Positions 9,291 through 19,080 of a stretch of DNA of 64,000 nt are shown here, piece after piece. The stretch is taken from NCBI RefSeq assembly GCF_036244895.1, contig NZ_BQKE01000004.1:310001-374000 (forward strand), read 5' to 3'. The translations under genes were made by a program, and so were the position numbers. The DNA is from Persicobacter diffluens (lineage in GTDB: Bacteria > Bacteroidota > Bacteroidia > Cytophagales > Cyclobacteriaceae). Within the stretch, counting starts at the first letter, position 1. Each line of letters begins with the position of its first letter. The notes under the pieces are model-generated. The model had not been told where the DNA came from. It ran no database searches and saw nothing but the letters and a program-made list of their open reading frames with translations.

Positions 9291-9500
9291 CCGGATTTTT
9301 CATGCCTAAATACTCGTTTAGCTGTTAGGCGGAAAAAATGAAGGAATAATTTTCTATTTCGAGTTTTTTCCAACGAATCAGATAGATGAGGAGCAAGCAA
9401 GCTTGCCCGAATTTGAGCTATTATAAATCAAAGGGGTAATGAACTGAAAATAAATTATTTGCGCTTTGTTAATGAATTTAGCGCTAAATAATTCGGCTTA
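9291..9500 (+). repeat. Dispersed repeat family 2, copy 1
   Basis: About 210 bp that align collinearly with 33314-33525. Shared blocks in order: CCGGAT..TTCATGC, AAAATGAAGGAAT, AGTTTTTTCCAAC, GAGGAG.AAGCA, GCTATTA, TATCAAAG / ATCAAAG, GCGCTTTG and TAATAATTC.GCTT-like end. No reading frame is conserved, so it looks like a non-coding repeat. It abuts family 1 copy A without a gap. Confidence 0.6.
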
Positions 9501-9661
9501 GAGTATGTTTAAAAGCCCGTCATCCGGGCTGTAAATTGGAATTAGTGGAAGCGATTTTGGATAATGGATTAACAATAGCGCTACAATGCGCTCCAAATAA
9601 TCGGCTATCGCTTCTGCAATACTTCAAATTTGCGCTGCGAATTTTGGCTTTTAAAAACGCT
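9501..9661 (+). repeat. Dispersed palindromic repeat family 1, copy A
   Basis: Matches copies B (43368-43527), C (25442-25600, reverse) and D (46066-46225, reverse). Shared landmarks in order: TGTTTAAAAGC-like end, CCATCCGG-like block (here a perfect AGCCCG/CGGGCT mini-hairpin), GGAAGCGATTTTGGATAAT, CAATAG, AATAATCGGCTATCGCTTCT, GCGAATTTTGGC, and an AAACGCT-like end. The two halves are imperfect inverted copies, so the RNA would fold as one long hairpin. Confidence 0.75.
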
Positions 9662-10100
9662 ATTATTGGACTTTTTTGGGGGAAATATCAAAAAGGATCG
9701 CTTTAGGGTATATTTATATTTAACATAATGTTTCGTTTCTTTTCCGTTTAGGCAAAGATGTTTCCCCATCATTTTATTTCAATGTCCCCGTATATAAAGC
9801 TGATTTTTTGTTCTGGTTCAGGTTGGGACCGGCAAAAACCGCTTATTTAATTCAAAAATCGCCATTTTTTGATCTTTGAGGCTTCAGATGCTGACTTTCC
9901 TCTTAGGATGTAATCTGTAATTGTTCTAAATTACAAAACAGATTTTTTAAGCTGGTGAAGGATTTTAATGCTGATGGGGGCAGTGGAAAGAGGGCTTTTT
10001 AACCTGCCTTTGATAGTCCGCTCATTTTTTCATTTTCTTTAGGATTGATCATCGCTTAGGAGTTAAACAGCTGCAATCGTAGCCTGCCATTTTTTACGGA

Positions 10101-13100
10101 ATGATAATGAAGAATATTTTTTGTCTGCTCACGTTTATTTTTCTCTTCAGCCAAGCCTGGGGACAATACAATTTTAAACACCTCAATATTGAATCTGGTC
10201 TTCCCAGTAATACCGTTCGCCAAATCATTGAGGACCAGGAAGGCTATATTTGGCTGGCCACCTGGAATGGCATTGCGCAGTTTGACAGTCGGCGCATTAA
10301 AACTTTTAGTACCCAAAATTCCGGCCTTAAGGATGATGTTATTAATTGCCTGAAAGAAGATCCCGAGAATAATATGATCTATGTGGGAACGCGATCCGGA
10401 GGGCTTCACATTCTGGATAAGCTTACCCACGAGATTGAACCTATTATTCCCCAGATCAAAGGACAAATAAATGTCATCAGTGTAGGGGCAGATGCCCGAA
10501 GCCTATGGGTGGGCACCAATGAAGGGCTTTATCAGATTAGTTTCCTTAGAAACAGTAGCCTTTCTTCCATTAAGCACTTCCATCGGGACAATAGTGGCCT
10601 GAATAATAATGAAATTACCGCCCTGAATCTCGATCATAAGGGCAATTTATGGGTAGGCACCACTTCAGGGGCTTATGTCAGAAAAGTCGGGAGGAATAAT
10701 TTTGAGCATCTGGCGCCGGCTTCTGAAATTTTTGCCGAAACCAGTATTACCGCCATTCTTTCTAATGATCAGGGGCAAATTTTTATCTCCTCCCTTTATG
10801 GTTTATATCTGCTAAATGAGGAGGGGAAATTATTGCAGCGTTGGTATAGTGTTATTGGGGAACCCAATAGCCTGCCGCATAATATCGTTAAAGATTTAAA
10901 GTTTGATAAAAATCAAAATATTTGGATTGGGACCCTGGGCGGCCTTTCTTATTTTGATGTGAGTCATCAGACTTTTTCGAATACCGCCCAAATGAGCCAA
11001 AGTTCTAATCGGCTGGCCTCTGATTTTGTCAGTACTTTATGTATCAGTGATTCCGAAATGTTGTGGATAGGTTTTGATCAGGCCGGGGCAGATTTTGCCA
11101 ACCTGAGCCCTTCGGCTATTCAGACGATAAAGGCGGGTCCGGGAAGTTTAAATAATGGGCTGGTCAATGCGATTTGCGAGGATGGTGATCATATATTAGT
11201 GGGGACTTCCGGTGGTGGTTTACATGTTTTTAACGCCCAGAATCACCACCTGATCGCTATTTTGGATGCGGTAAATTCCCCTATAGGTAACTTTATTTCC
11301 TCCTTATTGAACCTGGGGAATGGGGATTTCCTCATTGGTACCTGGGGACTGGGTGCCTGGATTTACAATACCAAAAGCGGCCGGTTTAAGGCCATTGCCG
11401 GTTTTGAAAAGGCTTCTCCTTATATTTCTTATCTGAATCGCTGTGCGGATGGGAAGATTCTTTTATCCTCTCCGGTGGGAATTTTTGAGCTGGAACGGCC
11501 GTCCTCACAGGGAGGGCAAATTCGCATTTACCCACCGACGGCTACCATAAAAAATGTCGGGATAGTAATGGAAGATGCGCAGAATAACCTTTGGGTGGGC
11601 ACCACCAGCGGTTTGTTTCGCTGGAATAGTCATAAACAGCAACTCATTCAGGTGAATTCCGAATATATTTCCTCGCTGGTCACGGCCAAAGAAGGCAATG
11701 GCATTTACTTCGGTACCATCGATAAAGGAGTAGGGAAGGTGAGCCTTTTGAATGAGTGGGAAATCATTCTGGATGATAAAAATGGGCTTAGTAGCAATGC
11801 CATTTACTTAATGCAAAGCGATCATTTGGGGCGGATCTGGATTGGCACCGACTATGGACTGAATGCCTATATGCCTGATGCAGGGATCCAGTATTTTTTG
11901 GATAAATCTGACGGATTGCCTTCCAATCAGTTTTACTGGAATGCCTGCTATCTTCATGATCAGCAAATCTATTTTGGTACCACGGAAGGACTGGTCACTT
12001 TTGATACTGAGCAGGTAGAGCTGGATCATCATAAATTTCCTCTTTACATTTCGGATCTGGTCATTTACAATGATTCCATCTACAGCATCCCCATGCACCA
12101 AAAGCGATTGCAGTATGAGCAGGAGGTGCAACTCAAGCCGCAGGAAAATACCTTCTTTCTCCAGTTTACCGGCCTGAATTTTAGCCGGCCTCAAAAGACG
12201 GTCTTTCGCTATCAGTTACAGGGCGTCGATGATCAGTGGTATGAAGCCAATCCGGACGGCCGAACCTATACTTACACCAAACTTTCCCCCGGGACTTACC
12301 GCATGCGGGTGGAGGCCGGTATTGAGGGCGGCCAGCAATTCAGCGAGGCGAAGGAGTTAGTGATTCAGGTTCTTCCGGCTTATTATCAGACTTATTGGTT
12401 TTGGATCAGTATGCTGTTTTTGGTGGGCTTGTTGGTGTATTTGTATTTTTATGTGCGGATGCAGCAGGAAAAAAACAAACGAAAACAGCTGGAGAAAATC
12501 ATTTCCGAGCGCACCCAGTATATTGAAAAACAGAAAATACAAATTGAGGAGCAGCGTGATCAGCTCATCCAGCTGAATAATGATCTGAAAGAAGTGCATG
12601 AAGGTAAAATCGATTTCTTTATGGACATTGCCCATGAATTTCGAACACCACTGACGCTTATTTTGGGGCCTATAGCGGAGCTTTCCAAAAGGAGTCACCA
12701 GCATCCGGAAATCAGTGAGCGGATAGGCATATTAGAAAAAAATAGTAATTATTTGCTCCATCTGACGGATCAGATTCTGGATTTCCGAAAATTCGAAAAG
12801 GGTAAATTTAAATTGCATTATAGTCAACTCTCCCTGAAGGAATACCTGGAAAGCCTGGTAGGAGGTTTTCATGCCCTCACCCGGGAGAAAGGATTGACTT
12901 TCAAGGTGGAGTATTTCGGATTTAAGCAGCAGGATCAGGTGCAGCTGGATCCGGGATACTTCGAAAAAGTGGTCTACAATCTGCTTTCCAATGCTTTTCG
13001 TTTTGCAAAAAAGAAGGTGGAATTGGTGGTGATGGAGGAAGAAGACCGTATTAAATTCACCTTTTCCGATGATGGACCGGGGATTGCCCCAACGCAGTTG

Positions 13101-14168
13101 CCACATGTTTTTACCCGCTATTACACCAAGGATTATGGGAATAGGAAGACGGGCAAAGGTTACGGAGCCGGCATTGGATTAAATCTATCCAAGAAAATTG
13201 TAGAGCTGCACCAGGGAGAAATCTATGTAAACAGCCGTGAGCACGAGGGCACCTCTTTCGTGGTGGAACTTCCTAAAAAAGCAGCCAGCGGAGCGGTTTT
13301 GGAAGCCTTTTCTTTTGTAAAAAAGCACTTACCCGTATTGCCAACATCCCATTCCACTACGGAAGCAAGTGTTCCTTTTGCTGAGCAGGCAAAAAGCCAA
13401 AAAACGGTGCTGGTAGTAGAAGATAATGCGGAAGTTCGCAAATATATTGTGGGTATTCTCTCGGATGAATATCAGGTGCTGGAGGCGGCTGATGGGGCCT
13501 CCGGATTAGAGCGAGCGATTAATTTTGTGCCGGATCTGATCATCTCTGACATTATGATGCCGGTAAAAGACGGGATTGAAATGGCGCGTGAGTTGAAAGA
13601 GAAGATTGAAACCTGCCATATTCCGGTGATTTTGCTCACGGCCAAGTCTTCCGATATTACCCAGCTGGAAGCCATGAAAATTGGAGTGGACGATTTTGTG
13701 ACCAAGCCCTTTGTACCGGAATTATTGCAGGCCCGGGTGAGCAATCTTATTGCCCAGCGGGAAAGGCTGCAACGTACTTTTCAGCAAAAGGAGGTAGTTG
13801 AAATTAAAGCAGACTTACCTCAGGACCTGGACCGGGAATTTTTACAAAAGGCCGAGGACGTGGTGTTGACTTATCTGGATCAGGAGACCTTTAACCAGGA
13901 CTTTTTTGCACGGGAAATGGGCATTTGCAAAAGCTTATTGTATAAAAAGATTAAGGCCATTTCCGGGAATACGCCTAGTGATTTTGTGAATAAAATCCGG
14001 GTTCGGAAATCTTGTGAGTTGCTGTTGCAGCCCGAAATGATGGTCAGCGCAGTAGCGGCCATGGTCGGTTATAGTGACCCTAAGTATTATAGCAGATGTT
14101 TCCGCAAATTTATGGGTGCTTCTCCCAAGGCCTATCAAGAGCAACATCAACGGCAAAAAAGCACCTAA
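10101..14168 (+). CDS. Hybrid two-component system regulator (HTCS), AraC-type output
   Basis: One-protein signalling system, likely sensing arabinan oligosaccharides and activating this locus. The 1355-residue chain has, in order: signal peptide (to about residue 21, FSQAWGQ), a long periplasmic sensor made of repeated propeller strands of the IWIGT/LWVGT type (about 22-680), a Y_Y_Y domain (about 690-750), one transmembrane helix (about 765-787), a HisKA dimerisation domain with phospho-His845 in AHEFRTPL, an HATPase with GPGIAP and GAGIGLNLSKK (about 950-1070), a receiver domain with Asp1150 in SDIMMP and Lys in TKPF, and an AraC-family helix-turn-helix at about 1255-1352. It lies between araA and the glycoside hydrolases, on the same strand. 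The ligand is inferred from context only. An alternative start at the ATG six bases later is possible. Confidence 0.95.
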   Translation: MIMKNIFCLLTFIFLFSQAWGQYNFKHLNIESGLPSNTVRQIIEDQEGYIWLATWNGIAQFDSRRIKTFSTQNSGLKDDVINCLKEDPENNMIYVGTRSGGLHILDKLTHEIEPIIPQIKGQINVISVGADARSLWVGTNEGLYQISFLRNSSLSSIKHFHRDNSGLNNNEITALNLDHKGNLWVGTTSGAYVRKVGRNNFEHLAPASEIFAETSITAILSNDQGQIFISSLYGLYLLNEEGKLLQRWYSVIGEPNSLPHNIVKDLKFDKNQNIWIGTLGGLSYFDVSHQTFSNTAQMSQSSNRLASDFVSTLCISDSEMLWIGFDQAGADFANLSPSAIQTIKAGPGSLNNGLVNAICEDGDHILVGTSGGGLHVFNAQNHHLIAILDAVNSPIGNFISSLLNLGNGDFLIGTWGLGAWIYNTKSGRFKAIAGFEKASPYISYLNRCADGKILLSSPVGIFELERPSSQGGQIRIYPPTATIKNVGIVMEDAQNNLWVGTTSGLFRWNSHKQQLIQVNSEYISSLVTAKEGNGIYFGTIDKGVGKVSLLNEWEIILDDKNGLSSNAIYLMQSDHLGRIWIGTDYGLNAYMPDAGIQYFLDKSDGLPSNQFYWNACYLHDQQIYFGTTEGLVTFDTEQVELDHHKFPLYISDLVIYNDSIYSIPMHQKRLQYEQEVQLKPQENTFFLQFTGLNFSRPQKTVFRYQLQGVDDQWYEANPDGRTYTYTKLSPGTYRMRVEAGIEGGQQFSEAKELVIQVLPAYYQTYWFWISMLFLVGLLVYLYFYVRMQQEKNKRKQLEKIISERTQYIEKQKIQIEEQRDQLIQLNNDLKEVHEGKIDFFMDIAHEFRTPLTLILGPIAELSKRSHQHPEISERIGILEKNSNYLLHLTDQILDFRKFEKGKFKLHYSQLSLKEYLESLVGGFHALTREKGLTFKVEYFGFKQQDQVQLDPGYFEKVVYNLLSNAFRFAKKKVELVVMEEEDRIKFTFSDDGPGIAPTQLPHVFTRYYTKDYGNRKTGKGYGAGIGLNLSKKIVELHQGEIYVNSREHEGTSFVVELPKKAASGAVLEAFSFVKKHLPVLPTSHSTTEASVPFAEQAKSQKTVLVVEDNAEVRKYIVGILSDEYQVLEAADGASGLERAINFVPDLIISDIMMPVKDGIEMARELKEKIETCHIPVILLTAKSSDITQLEAMKIGVDDFVTKPFVPELLQARVSNLIAQRERLQRTFQQKEVVEIKADLPQDLDREFLQKAEDVVLTYLDQETFNQDFFAREMGICKSLLYKKIKAISGNTPSDFVNKIRVRKSCELLLQPEMMVSAVAAMVGYSDPKYYSRCFRKFMGASPKAYQEQHQRQKST

Positions 14169-14195
14169 CAGTATGTAAATCTAATTTTTTTTAAA

Positions 14196-16160
14196 ATGAA
14201 CAGGATCGTTAATTTATTTGTCCTGGCGATATTCGCCTGGAGTTGTGGTCATGATTCGGGGGAGAGGATAACAGAAATGCAAAGCCCTAATGGGGAATTG
14301 GAACTGAAGGTATGGTTGGCGGAGGCCGATGGAAGCCTTAAATATCAACTATACCGCAATGGAGTGGAGGTTTTAAAGCCATCGGACTTAGGGCTGGTGA
14401 CCAGCGCCGGAGATTTCTCCCAAAACCTGAAATGGTTTGGAACAACGCCGGTAATGCCGGTGGAGGATCAGTACCAATTGGTACAGGGAAAGAAAAGGGA
14501 CTACCGTTATACAGCGAACCGTCAGGAGGTGAGGGTGCAAAGCGAAAATGAAATGCCAATGGCAGTGATTTTTCAACTGTCCAATGATGGTTTGGCCTAT
14601 GCTTATCATTTCCCCAATGTTTCCGAGCAAGAAATTCGGGTAGAAAATGAGTTGTCCAGTTTCCGCTTTGGGGACAATACCCGGGCCTGGATACAGCCAA
14701 TCGCCACAGCCAAAACTTCCTTTGGGGATACCAATCCTTCCTATGAAGAAAATTATCTGATGGACGTTTCCCTTCAAGAGGCAGAGGGCTTAAGTCCTTA
14801 CCATCAGGGCTGGGTTTATCCTGCCCTTTTTAAAACCAATGATCAGTGGGTATTGATCAGCGAATCGGCTTTGGATCGCCGGTATTGCGCTACGAAACTG
14901 AACAACAGTCAGGAAGCTAATAATTTTCAATTGGCATTTCCCCAGCCGGAGGAGCAGATTTTCAGTGGAGGCATTGTTCCGGTCTTTACCACTCCTTACC
15001 AAACCCCATGGCGTGTAATGGCAGTTGGTGATTTGGCCACTATAGTGGAAAGTACTTTGGTGACGGACGTGGCGGCCAAAAGTACCATAGAGGATGTCAG
15101 CTGGATCAAGCCCGGCCGTTCTTCCTGGAGCTGGGTTTTGCTGAAAGATGATTATACCGTTTATGATGTGCAGAAGCAATTCATTGACTATGCTGCGGAA
15201 ATGAAATGGGAATATTGTCTGATTGATTCCGGTTGGGATACTCAAATAGGCCTGGAGCGTATTAAAGAATTGGTGGAATATGGTGCCCAAAAGGGAGTGG
15301 GGATTCTTCTTTGGTATAATTCTTCCGGGGACTGGAACACTACCGACATGACGCCAAAAGGCGCCTTGCTAACACAGGAGCAGCGGAAAGCGGTGTTTAG
15401 TGAAATTGCCGCTATTGGGGTGAAAGGCGTAAAGGTGGACTTTTTTGGGGGCGACGGCCAGTCGGTCATCAATTATTATATCGATATTCTGGAGGATGCC
15501 GCCGCCGCTAAATTGTTGGTTAACTTCCACGGTTGTACACTCCCACGTGGTTGGCACCGCACTTACCCGCATTTAATGACAGCAGAGGCGATCAAGGGAA
15601 TGGAGTTTACCACCTTTAATCAGGAAGGGGCGGATTTGGTGATGGATCATTGTACCGTTATTCCTTTTACCCGAAATGTTTTTGATCCGATGGACTTCAC
15701 TCCCACCGCATTCTCTGAAATTCCGGACATCGAAAGAAAAACCTCCAACGCTTACGAGCTGGCGCTTACGGTATTATTTCAGTCCGGAATTCAGCATTGG
15801 GCGGAAATTCCCGAAGGCATGGCTGCTGTGCCGGATTATGTGAAGGCGTTTATGCAGGAAGTACCGGTGATTTGGGATGAAACCCGCTATATCAGTGGAA
15901 CACCGGGGCTGGAGGTGGTCCTGGCCCGAAGAAAGGGAAATGACTGGTTCATTGCCGGCATAAATGGAGAAAATCAAGAGAAAACCATGTCCATTAGTTT
16001 GCCTTTTGAGGTAGCGGAAAAAGGACAGCTTATTATCGATGGCGAGCATAACCGCAGCTTTGTGCAGGAAGTGATAAATTGCTCAGCGGCACAGCAGGTC
16101 AAAGTTTTGCCCTATGGTGGATTTGTGCTTAAGGTAGAAGCAAAGGAAGCTGCGCTTTAA
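14196..16160 (+). CDS. GH97 family glycosidase, retaining type, lipoprotein
   Basis: GH97 enzymes are alpha-glucosidases, alpha-galactosidases or beta-L-arabinopyranosidases. The 654-residue product starts with a lipobox (AWSC, Cys17), then the N-terminal beta-sandwich (about 25-285), the barrel with SSWSWVLLKDD and LIDSGWD (about 290-560) and a C-terminal beta domain. Asp415 in KVDFFGGDG occupies the place of the nucleophile of retaining GH97; inverting SusB-like enzymes lack it. Candidate acid Glu residues are Glu464 in TAEAIKG and Glu470 in KGMEF. The arabinan setting makes beta-L-arabinopyranosidase a real alternative to alpha-galactosidase. A clear terminator follows at 16208. Confidence 0.88.
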   Translation: MNRIVNLFVLAIFAWSCGHDSGERITEMQSPNGELELKVWLAEADGSLKYQLYRNGVEVLKPSDLGLVTSAGDFSQNLKWFGTTPVMPVEDQYQLVQGKKRDYRYTANRQEVRVQSENEMPMAVIFQLSNDGLAYAYHFPNVSEQEIRVENELSSFRFGDNTRAWIQPIATAKTSFGDTNPSYEENYLMDVSLQEAEGLSPYHQGWVYPALFKTNDQWVLISESALDRRYCATKLNNSQEANNFQLAFPQPEEQIFSGGIVPVFTTPYQTPWRVMAVGDLATIVESTLVTDVAAKSTIEDVSWIKPGRSSWSWVLLKDDYTVYDVQKQFIDYAAEMKWEYCLIDSGWDTQIGLERIKELVEYGAQKGVGILLWYNSSGDWNTTDMTPKGALLTQEQRKAVFSEIAAIGVKGVKVDFFGGDGQSVINYYIDILEDAAAAKLLVNFHGCTLPRGWHRTYPHLMTAEAIKGMEFTTFNQEGADLVMDHCTVIPFTRNVFDPMDFTPTAFSEIPDIERKTSNAYELALTVLFQSGIQHWAEIPEGMAAVPDYVKAFMQEVPVIWDETRYISGTPGLEVVLARRKGNDWFIAGINGENQEKTMSISLPFEVAEKGQLIIDGEHNRSFVQEVINCSAAQQVKVLPYGGFVLKVEAKEAAL

Positions 16161-16530
16161 ATAGGCCTAATTCAGCTTAGTATCAAGGAAACGAGTTTCT
16201 ATTTCAGAAAAAGCCCTCCATCTTTGAGGGCTTTTTTTTATATCGTTTTTTATTTTTTTTAAAAACGTTTCTTTCCTGATGTTAATGAAATAAGGAGAAT
16301 TGAAATTATGGAAAAAATTAGGTGGATGTAGTTTGAATATTTTAGCGTAAAGGGGTGCAAATTTCTTATTTGTTAAAGAAAAGCACGTTTTCTATTCTTG
16401 GTTTAAAATTGCCCTGATAATTCACCACTTTTTTTGAATTTTTTTTCTGATATGGTGAGGGCATTTGTCTACCTGTGGTCTCTTTTATTATAGAAAGCAA
16501 ATCTACTTTCCAGCTATTTATTTTTTTCGC
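16161..16530. other. Terminator plus promoter region between GH97 and GH127/146
   Basis: The first 80 bases hold the GH97 terminator (16208-16239). The rest is AT-rich non-coding sequence upstream of the beta-L-arabinofuranosidase gene. It contains one AGGTGGAT at 16320-16327, the same core as the site cluster upstream of the GH43 at 734, and a TCACC...GGTGA pair near 16430-16460. A regulatory role is inferred. Confidence 0.35.
16208..16239 (+). terminator. Intrinsic terminator after the GH97 gene
   Basis: Perfect stem AAGCCCTC/GAGGGCTT (inner part GCCCTC) with a CATCTTT-type loop followed by a run of eight T. It ends transcription 50-80 bp after the GH97 stop, so the next gene needs its own promoter. 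Confidence 0.9.
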
Positions 16531-18870
16531 ATGAGAATTTTTACCTTTTCTTTAATTTTCTTGGCTCTCCTTTCTTGTAATAAGCCCGTTACCGAGCTTG
16601 ATGCTATGTCAGAGGGGCGTGTTGAAGCCTTTGGATTGCAGGATGTTCAGCTTTTGGAGTCGCCTTTTTTAAATGCTTTCGAAAAAGACCAGCAGTGGCT
16701 TTTTGCACTGTCTCCAGATAGATTACTGCATCGATTCCGGCTGTATGCAGGTTTAGCGCCTAAAGCAGAAGTTTATGGTGGCTGGGAAAGTCGCGGTATT
16801 TCCGGACATACTTTAGGGCATTATTTGTCCGCGCTGTCTATGGGTTATGCCGCTAGCGGAGAAGAGGAATTCTTAAAGAGAAGCCAATATATTGTGACGG
16901 AGTTGGCCGCTTGCCAACAGGCTTACGGTGATGGCTATGTGGGAGGAATTCCGGATCAGGATAAATTATTTTCAGAAATCAAAGCCGGAAATATTTATTC
17001 CGGAGGTTTTGATCTGAATGGCGCATGGGTGCCTTGGTATACCATGCATAAGTTATTTGCCGGCTTGCGCCATGCCTATGAGTATACGGGCAATGAGCAA
17101 GCTAAAGCAGTCTTGTTGCGTTTGGCGGACTGGTGCTATAATACAGTGGGGCATTTGAGTGAAGAGGATTTTCAGAAAATGCTGGATTGTGAGTATGGTG
17201 GGATGAATGAGGAAATGGCTTTCCTTTACGAAATTACTCAGGATGAAAGATTTTTAGATTTATCATTGAAATTCAACCATCACCGGGTGTTGGAGCCTAT
17301 GATGCAGGAGCACGACCAGTTATTGGGACTTCATGCCAATACACAAATTCCAAAGGTGTTGGGCCTTGCCAAGCAATATGATATTACTGGTGAAGAAAAA
17401 TATAAAAAAGGAGCCACCTTCTTCTGGGATGCGGTGGTTCACCAGCATTCTTATGCCAATGGTGGGAATAGTGATCATGAGCATTTTGGTCCGGCGGGCA
17501 CTTTGAAAGGACAGCTTTCTCCTTATAGTTCTGAGACTTGTAATACCTACAACATGTTGAAGTTGACCGATATGATGTTTCAGTGGGAACCCTCTGCTGC
17601 TTTAGGAGATTATTATGAGCGGGCTTTGTACAATCATATTCTGGCCTCCCAAAATTCAGAAACCGGCATGGTATGTTATTATATGACGCATAAGGCCGGG
17701 GAGCATAAACACTTTTCCAGTTTGGACAATGATTTTTGGTGTTGTGTAGGTTCTGGTTTAGAGAATCATATGAAATATGGAGCTGGTATATATTATCATA
17801 GATCCGAAACGTTATATGTGAATTTGTTTATAGCCAGTGAGTTGCACTGGGAGGCTAAAAATGCTCGCTTGAAAATGCTAACTTCCTACCCGGAAAAGGG
17901 TGGGGTAGAACTCCAGTATTCGTCAGCTATTCGTCAGGATTTTACTATGAAAATCCGAATTCCAACCTGGTATCCCACCCAACCGGAGGTGAAAATCAAT
18001 GGACAAAAAATTGTACAACACATAGATAAAGACGGCTTTTTGGAAATTTCCAGAACCTGGGAAAATGGCGATAAAGTCCAACTTTATTTCCCCATGGAAC
18101 TGCGTTATGAAGCATTAGCAGGAGATGATAATTTGAAGGCGGTATTTTATGGCCCGACACTGCTGGCGGCTAATTTTGGGACGCAGGAAATTTCTTCCTT
18201 CGACTTGCCTGTTTTCAGAATGGGTACAGCAGATGATATCAGTATTTTCTCAAGGAAAGCCGCGGACTCGCTTGCATTTGAAGTAGTACAAAACGGTTCC
18301 GATTGGACATTTAGCCCCTATTACGCGCTGAACGATGAAAATTATGCGATTTACAATCCCATCTTATCCGATTCGGAATGGGATAGTTATCAGACTGAAA
18401 AAGCCGCCGAGCGCGCCCGATTAATCGCGATGGAAGAAGCCACTATAGATCAGATTCGATTAGGAGAAATGCAGCCGGAGCGAGACCATCACTTTGAGGG
18501 ACACCAAACCGAAGCAGGTGGTCTGGCCAACAAATGGCGACATGCACGAGATGGCGGATGGTTCAGTTTTGATCTGGCCACCGCAGGAAAAAACGAAGGA
18601 CTTGCCCTTATGTGCCAGTACTGGGGAGGAGATAGCGGAAATCGCGAATTCCAGATTTTGGTGAATGATCAAATTATCCATACCAAAGCCTTGCAGGCGG
18701 AAAAGCCGGGCGAATATTTTTATGAACTCTATGCCATTCCTCCTGCTATCATTATCGGAGATTCGGTAAAAGTGAAGTTTCAGGCATTGAACAATGGCAT
18801 AGCGGGTGGTCTGTATGATTGCAGAATGGTGCAACAGGACACTCCAAATTTGAACGGCTGGCTGCAATAG
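16531..18870 (+). CDS. Beta-L-arabinofuranosidase, GH127/GH146 type, lipoprotein
   Basis: Removes terminal beta-L-arabinofuranosyl residues, using a Zn-bound cysteine as nucleophile. The reading frame is open from 16465, but the start at 16531 is preferred because it gives a clean lipoprotein signal (FLALLSC, Cys16) and a 779-residue protein. The alpha/alpha-barrel carries GGWESRGISGHTLGHYLSA and MHKLFAGL. The metal set is complete: Glu335 and Cys337 in SSETCNTYN, Cys404 and Cys405 in FWCCVGSG; Cys404 corresponds to the nucleophile Cys417 of Bifidobacterium HypBA1. About 150 extra C-terminal residues form a beta domain, which fits the larger GH146-like members of Bacteroides arabinan loci better than minimal GH127. 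No neighbour overlaps. Confidence 0.92.
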   Translation: MRIFTFSLIFLALLSCNKPVTELDAMSEGRVEAFGLQDVQLLESPFLNAFEKDQQWLFALSPDRLLHRFRLYAGLAPKAEVYGGWESRGISGHTLGHYLSALSMGYAASGEEEFLKRSQYIVTELAACQQAYGDGYVGGIPDQDKLFSEIKAGNIYSGGFDLNGAWVPWYTMHKLFAGLRHAYEYTGNEQAKAVLLRLADWCYNTVGHLSEEDFQKMLDCEYGGMNEEMAFLYEITQDERFLDLSLKFNHHRVLEPMMQEHDQLLGLHANTQIPKVLGLAKQYDITGEEKYKKGATFFWDAVVHQHSYANGGNSDHEHFGPAGTLKGQLSPYSSETCNTYNMLKLTDMMFQWEPSAALGDYYERALYNHILASQNSETGMVCYYMTHKAGEHKHFSSLDNDFWCCVGSGLENHMKYGAGIYYHRSETLYVNLFIASELHWEAKNARLKMLTSYPEKGGVELQYSSAIRQDFTMKIRIPTWYPTQPEVKINGQKIVQHIDKDGFLEISRTWENGDKVQLYFPMELRYEALAGDDNLKAVFYGPTLLAANFGTQEISSFDLPVFRMGTADDISIFSRKAADSLAFEVVQNGSDWTFSPYYALNDENYAIYNPILSDSEWDSYQTEKAAERARLIAMEEATIDQIRLGEMQPERDHHFEGHQTEAGGLANKWRHARDGGWFSFDLATAGKNEGLALMCQYWGGDSGNREFQILVNDQIIHTKALQAEKPGEYFYELYAIPPAIIIGDSVKVKFQALNNGIAGGLYDCRMVQQDTPNLNGWLQ

Positions 18871-19080
18871 GCCGCTGTCTGACGAAAAAATACGGCTTTT
18901 GCTTTATTTTTTTGTATAACCTTAATCAATAAATGGTTACCTTTGGCAGTAACAGTACGGGGGTACCTCCATTTTTTGGTGAATAACTTTTGAGTCTTTT
19001 TAATTAACAATATAGACTAACGTTTACAGGTACCTGTTTATATTAAATAATTTTTTAAACCCGTAATAAATTATTGTACT

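Larger units (their letters stand above)
9235..10100. other. 866-bp intergenic region holding two adjoining dispersed repeats
   Basis: No convincing gene. The first half is occupied by a copy of repeat family 2 (9291-9500), immediately followed by a copy of repeat family 1 (9501-9661), both described separately. The remaining ~440 bp before the HTCS gene is AT-rich and should contain its promoter, but I cannot assign one with confidence. Confidence 0.6.

Noticed and set aside
16465..16530. Upstream start of the GH127/146 gene
   Set aside because: The first 22 codons precede a perfect lipoprotein signal that starts at 16531; they carry no homology.
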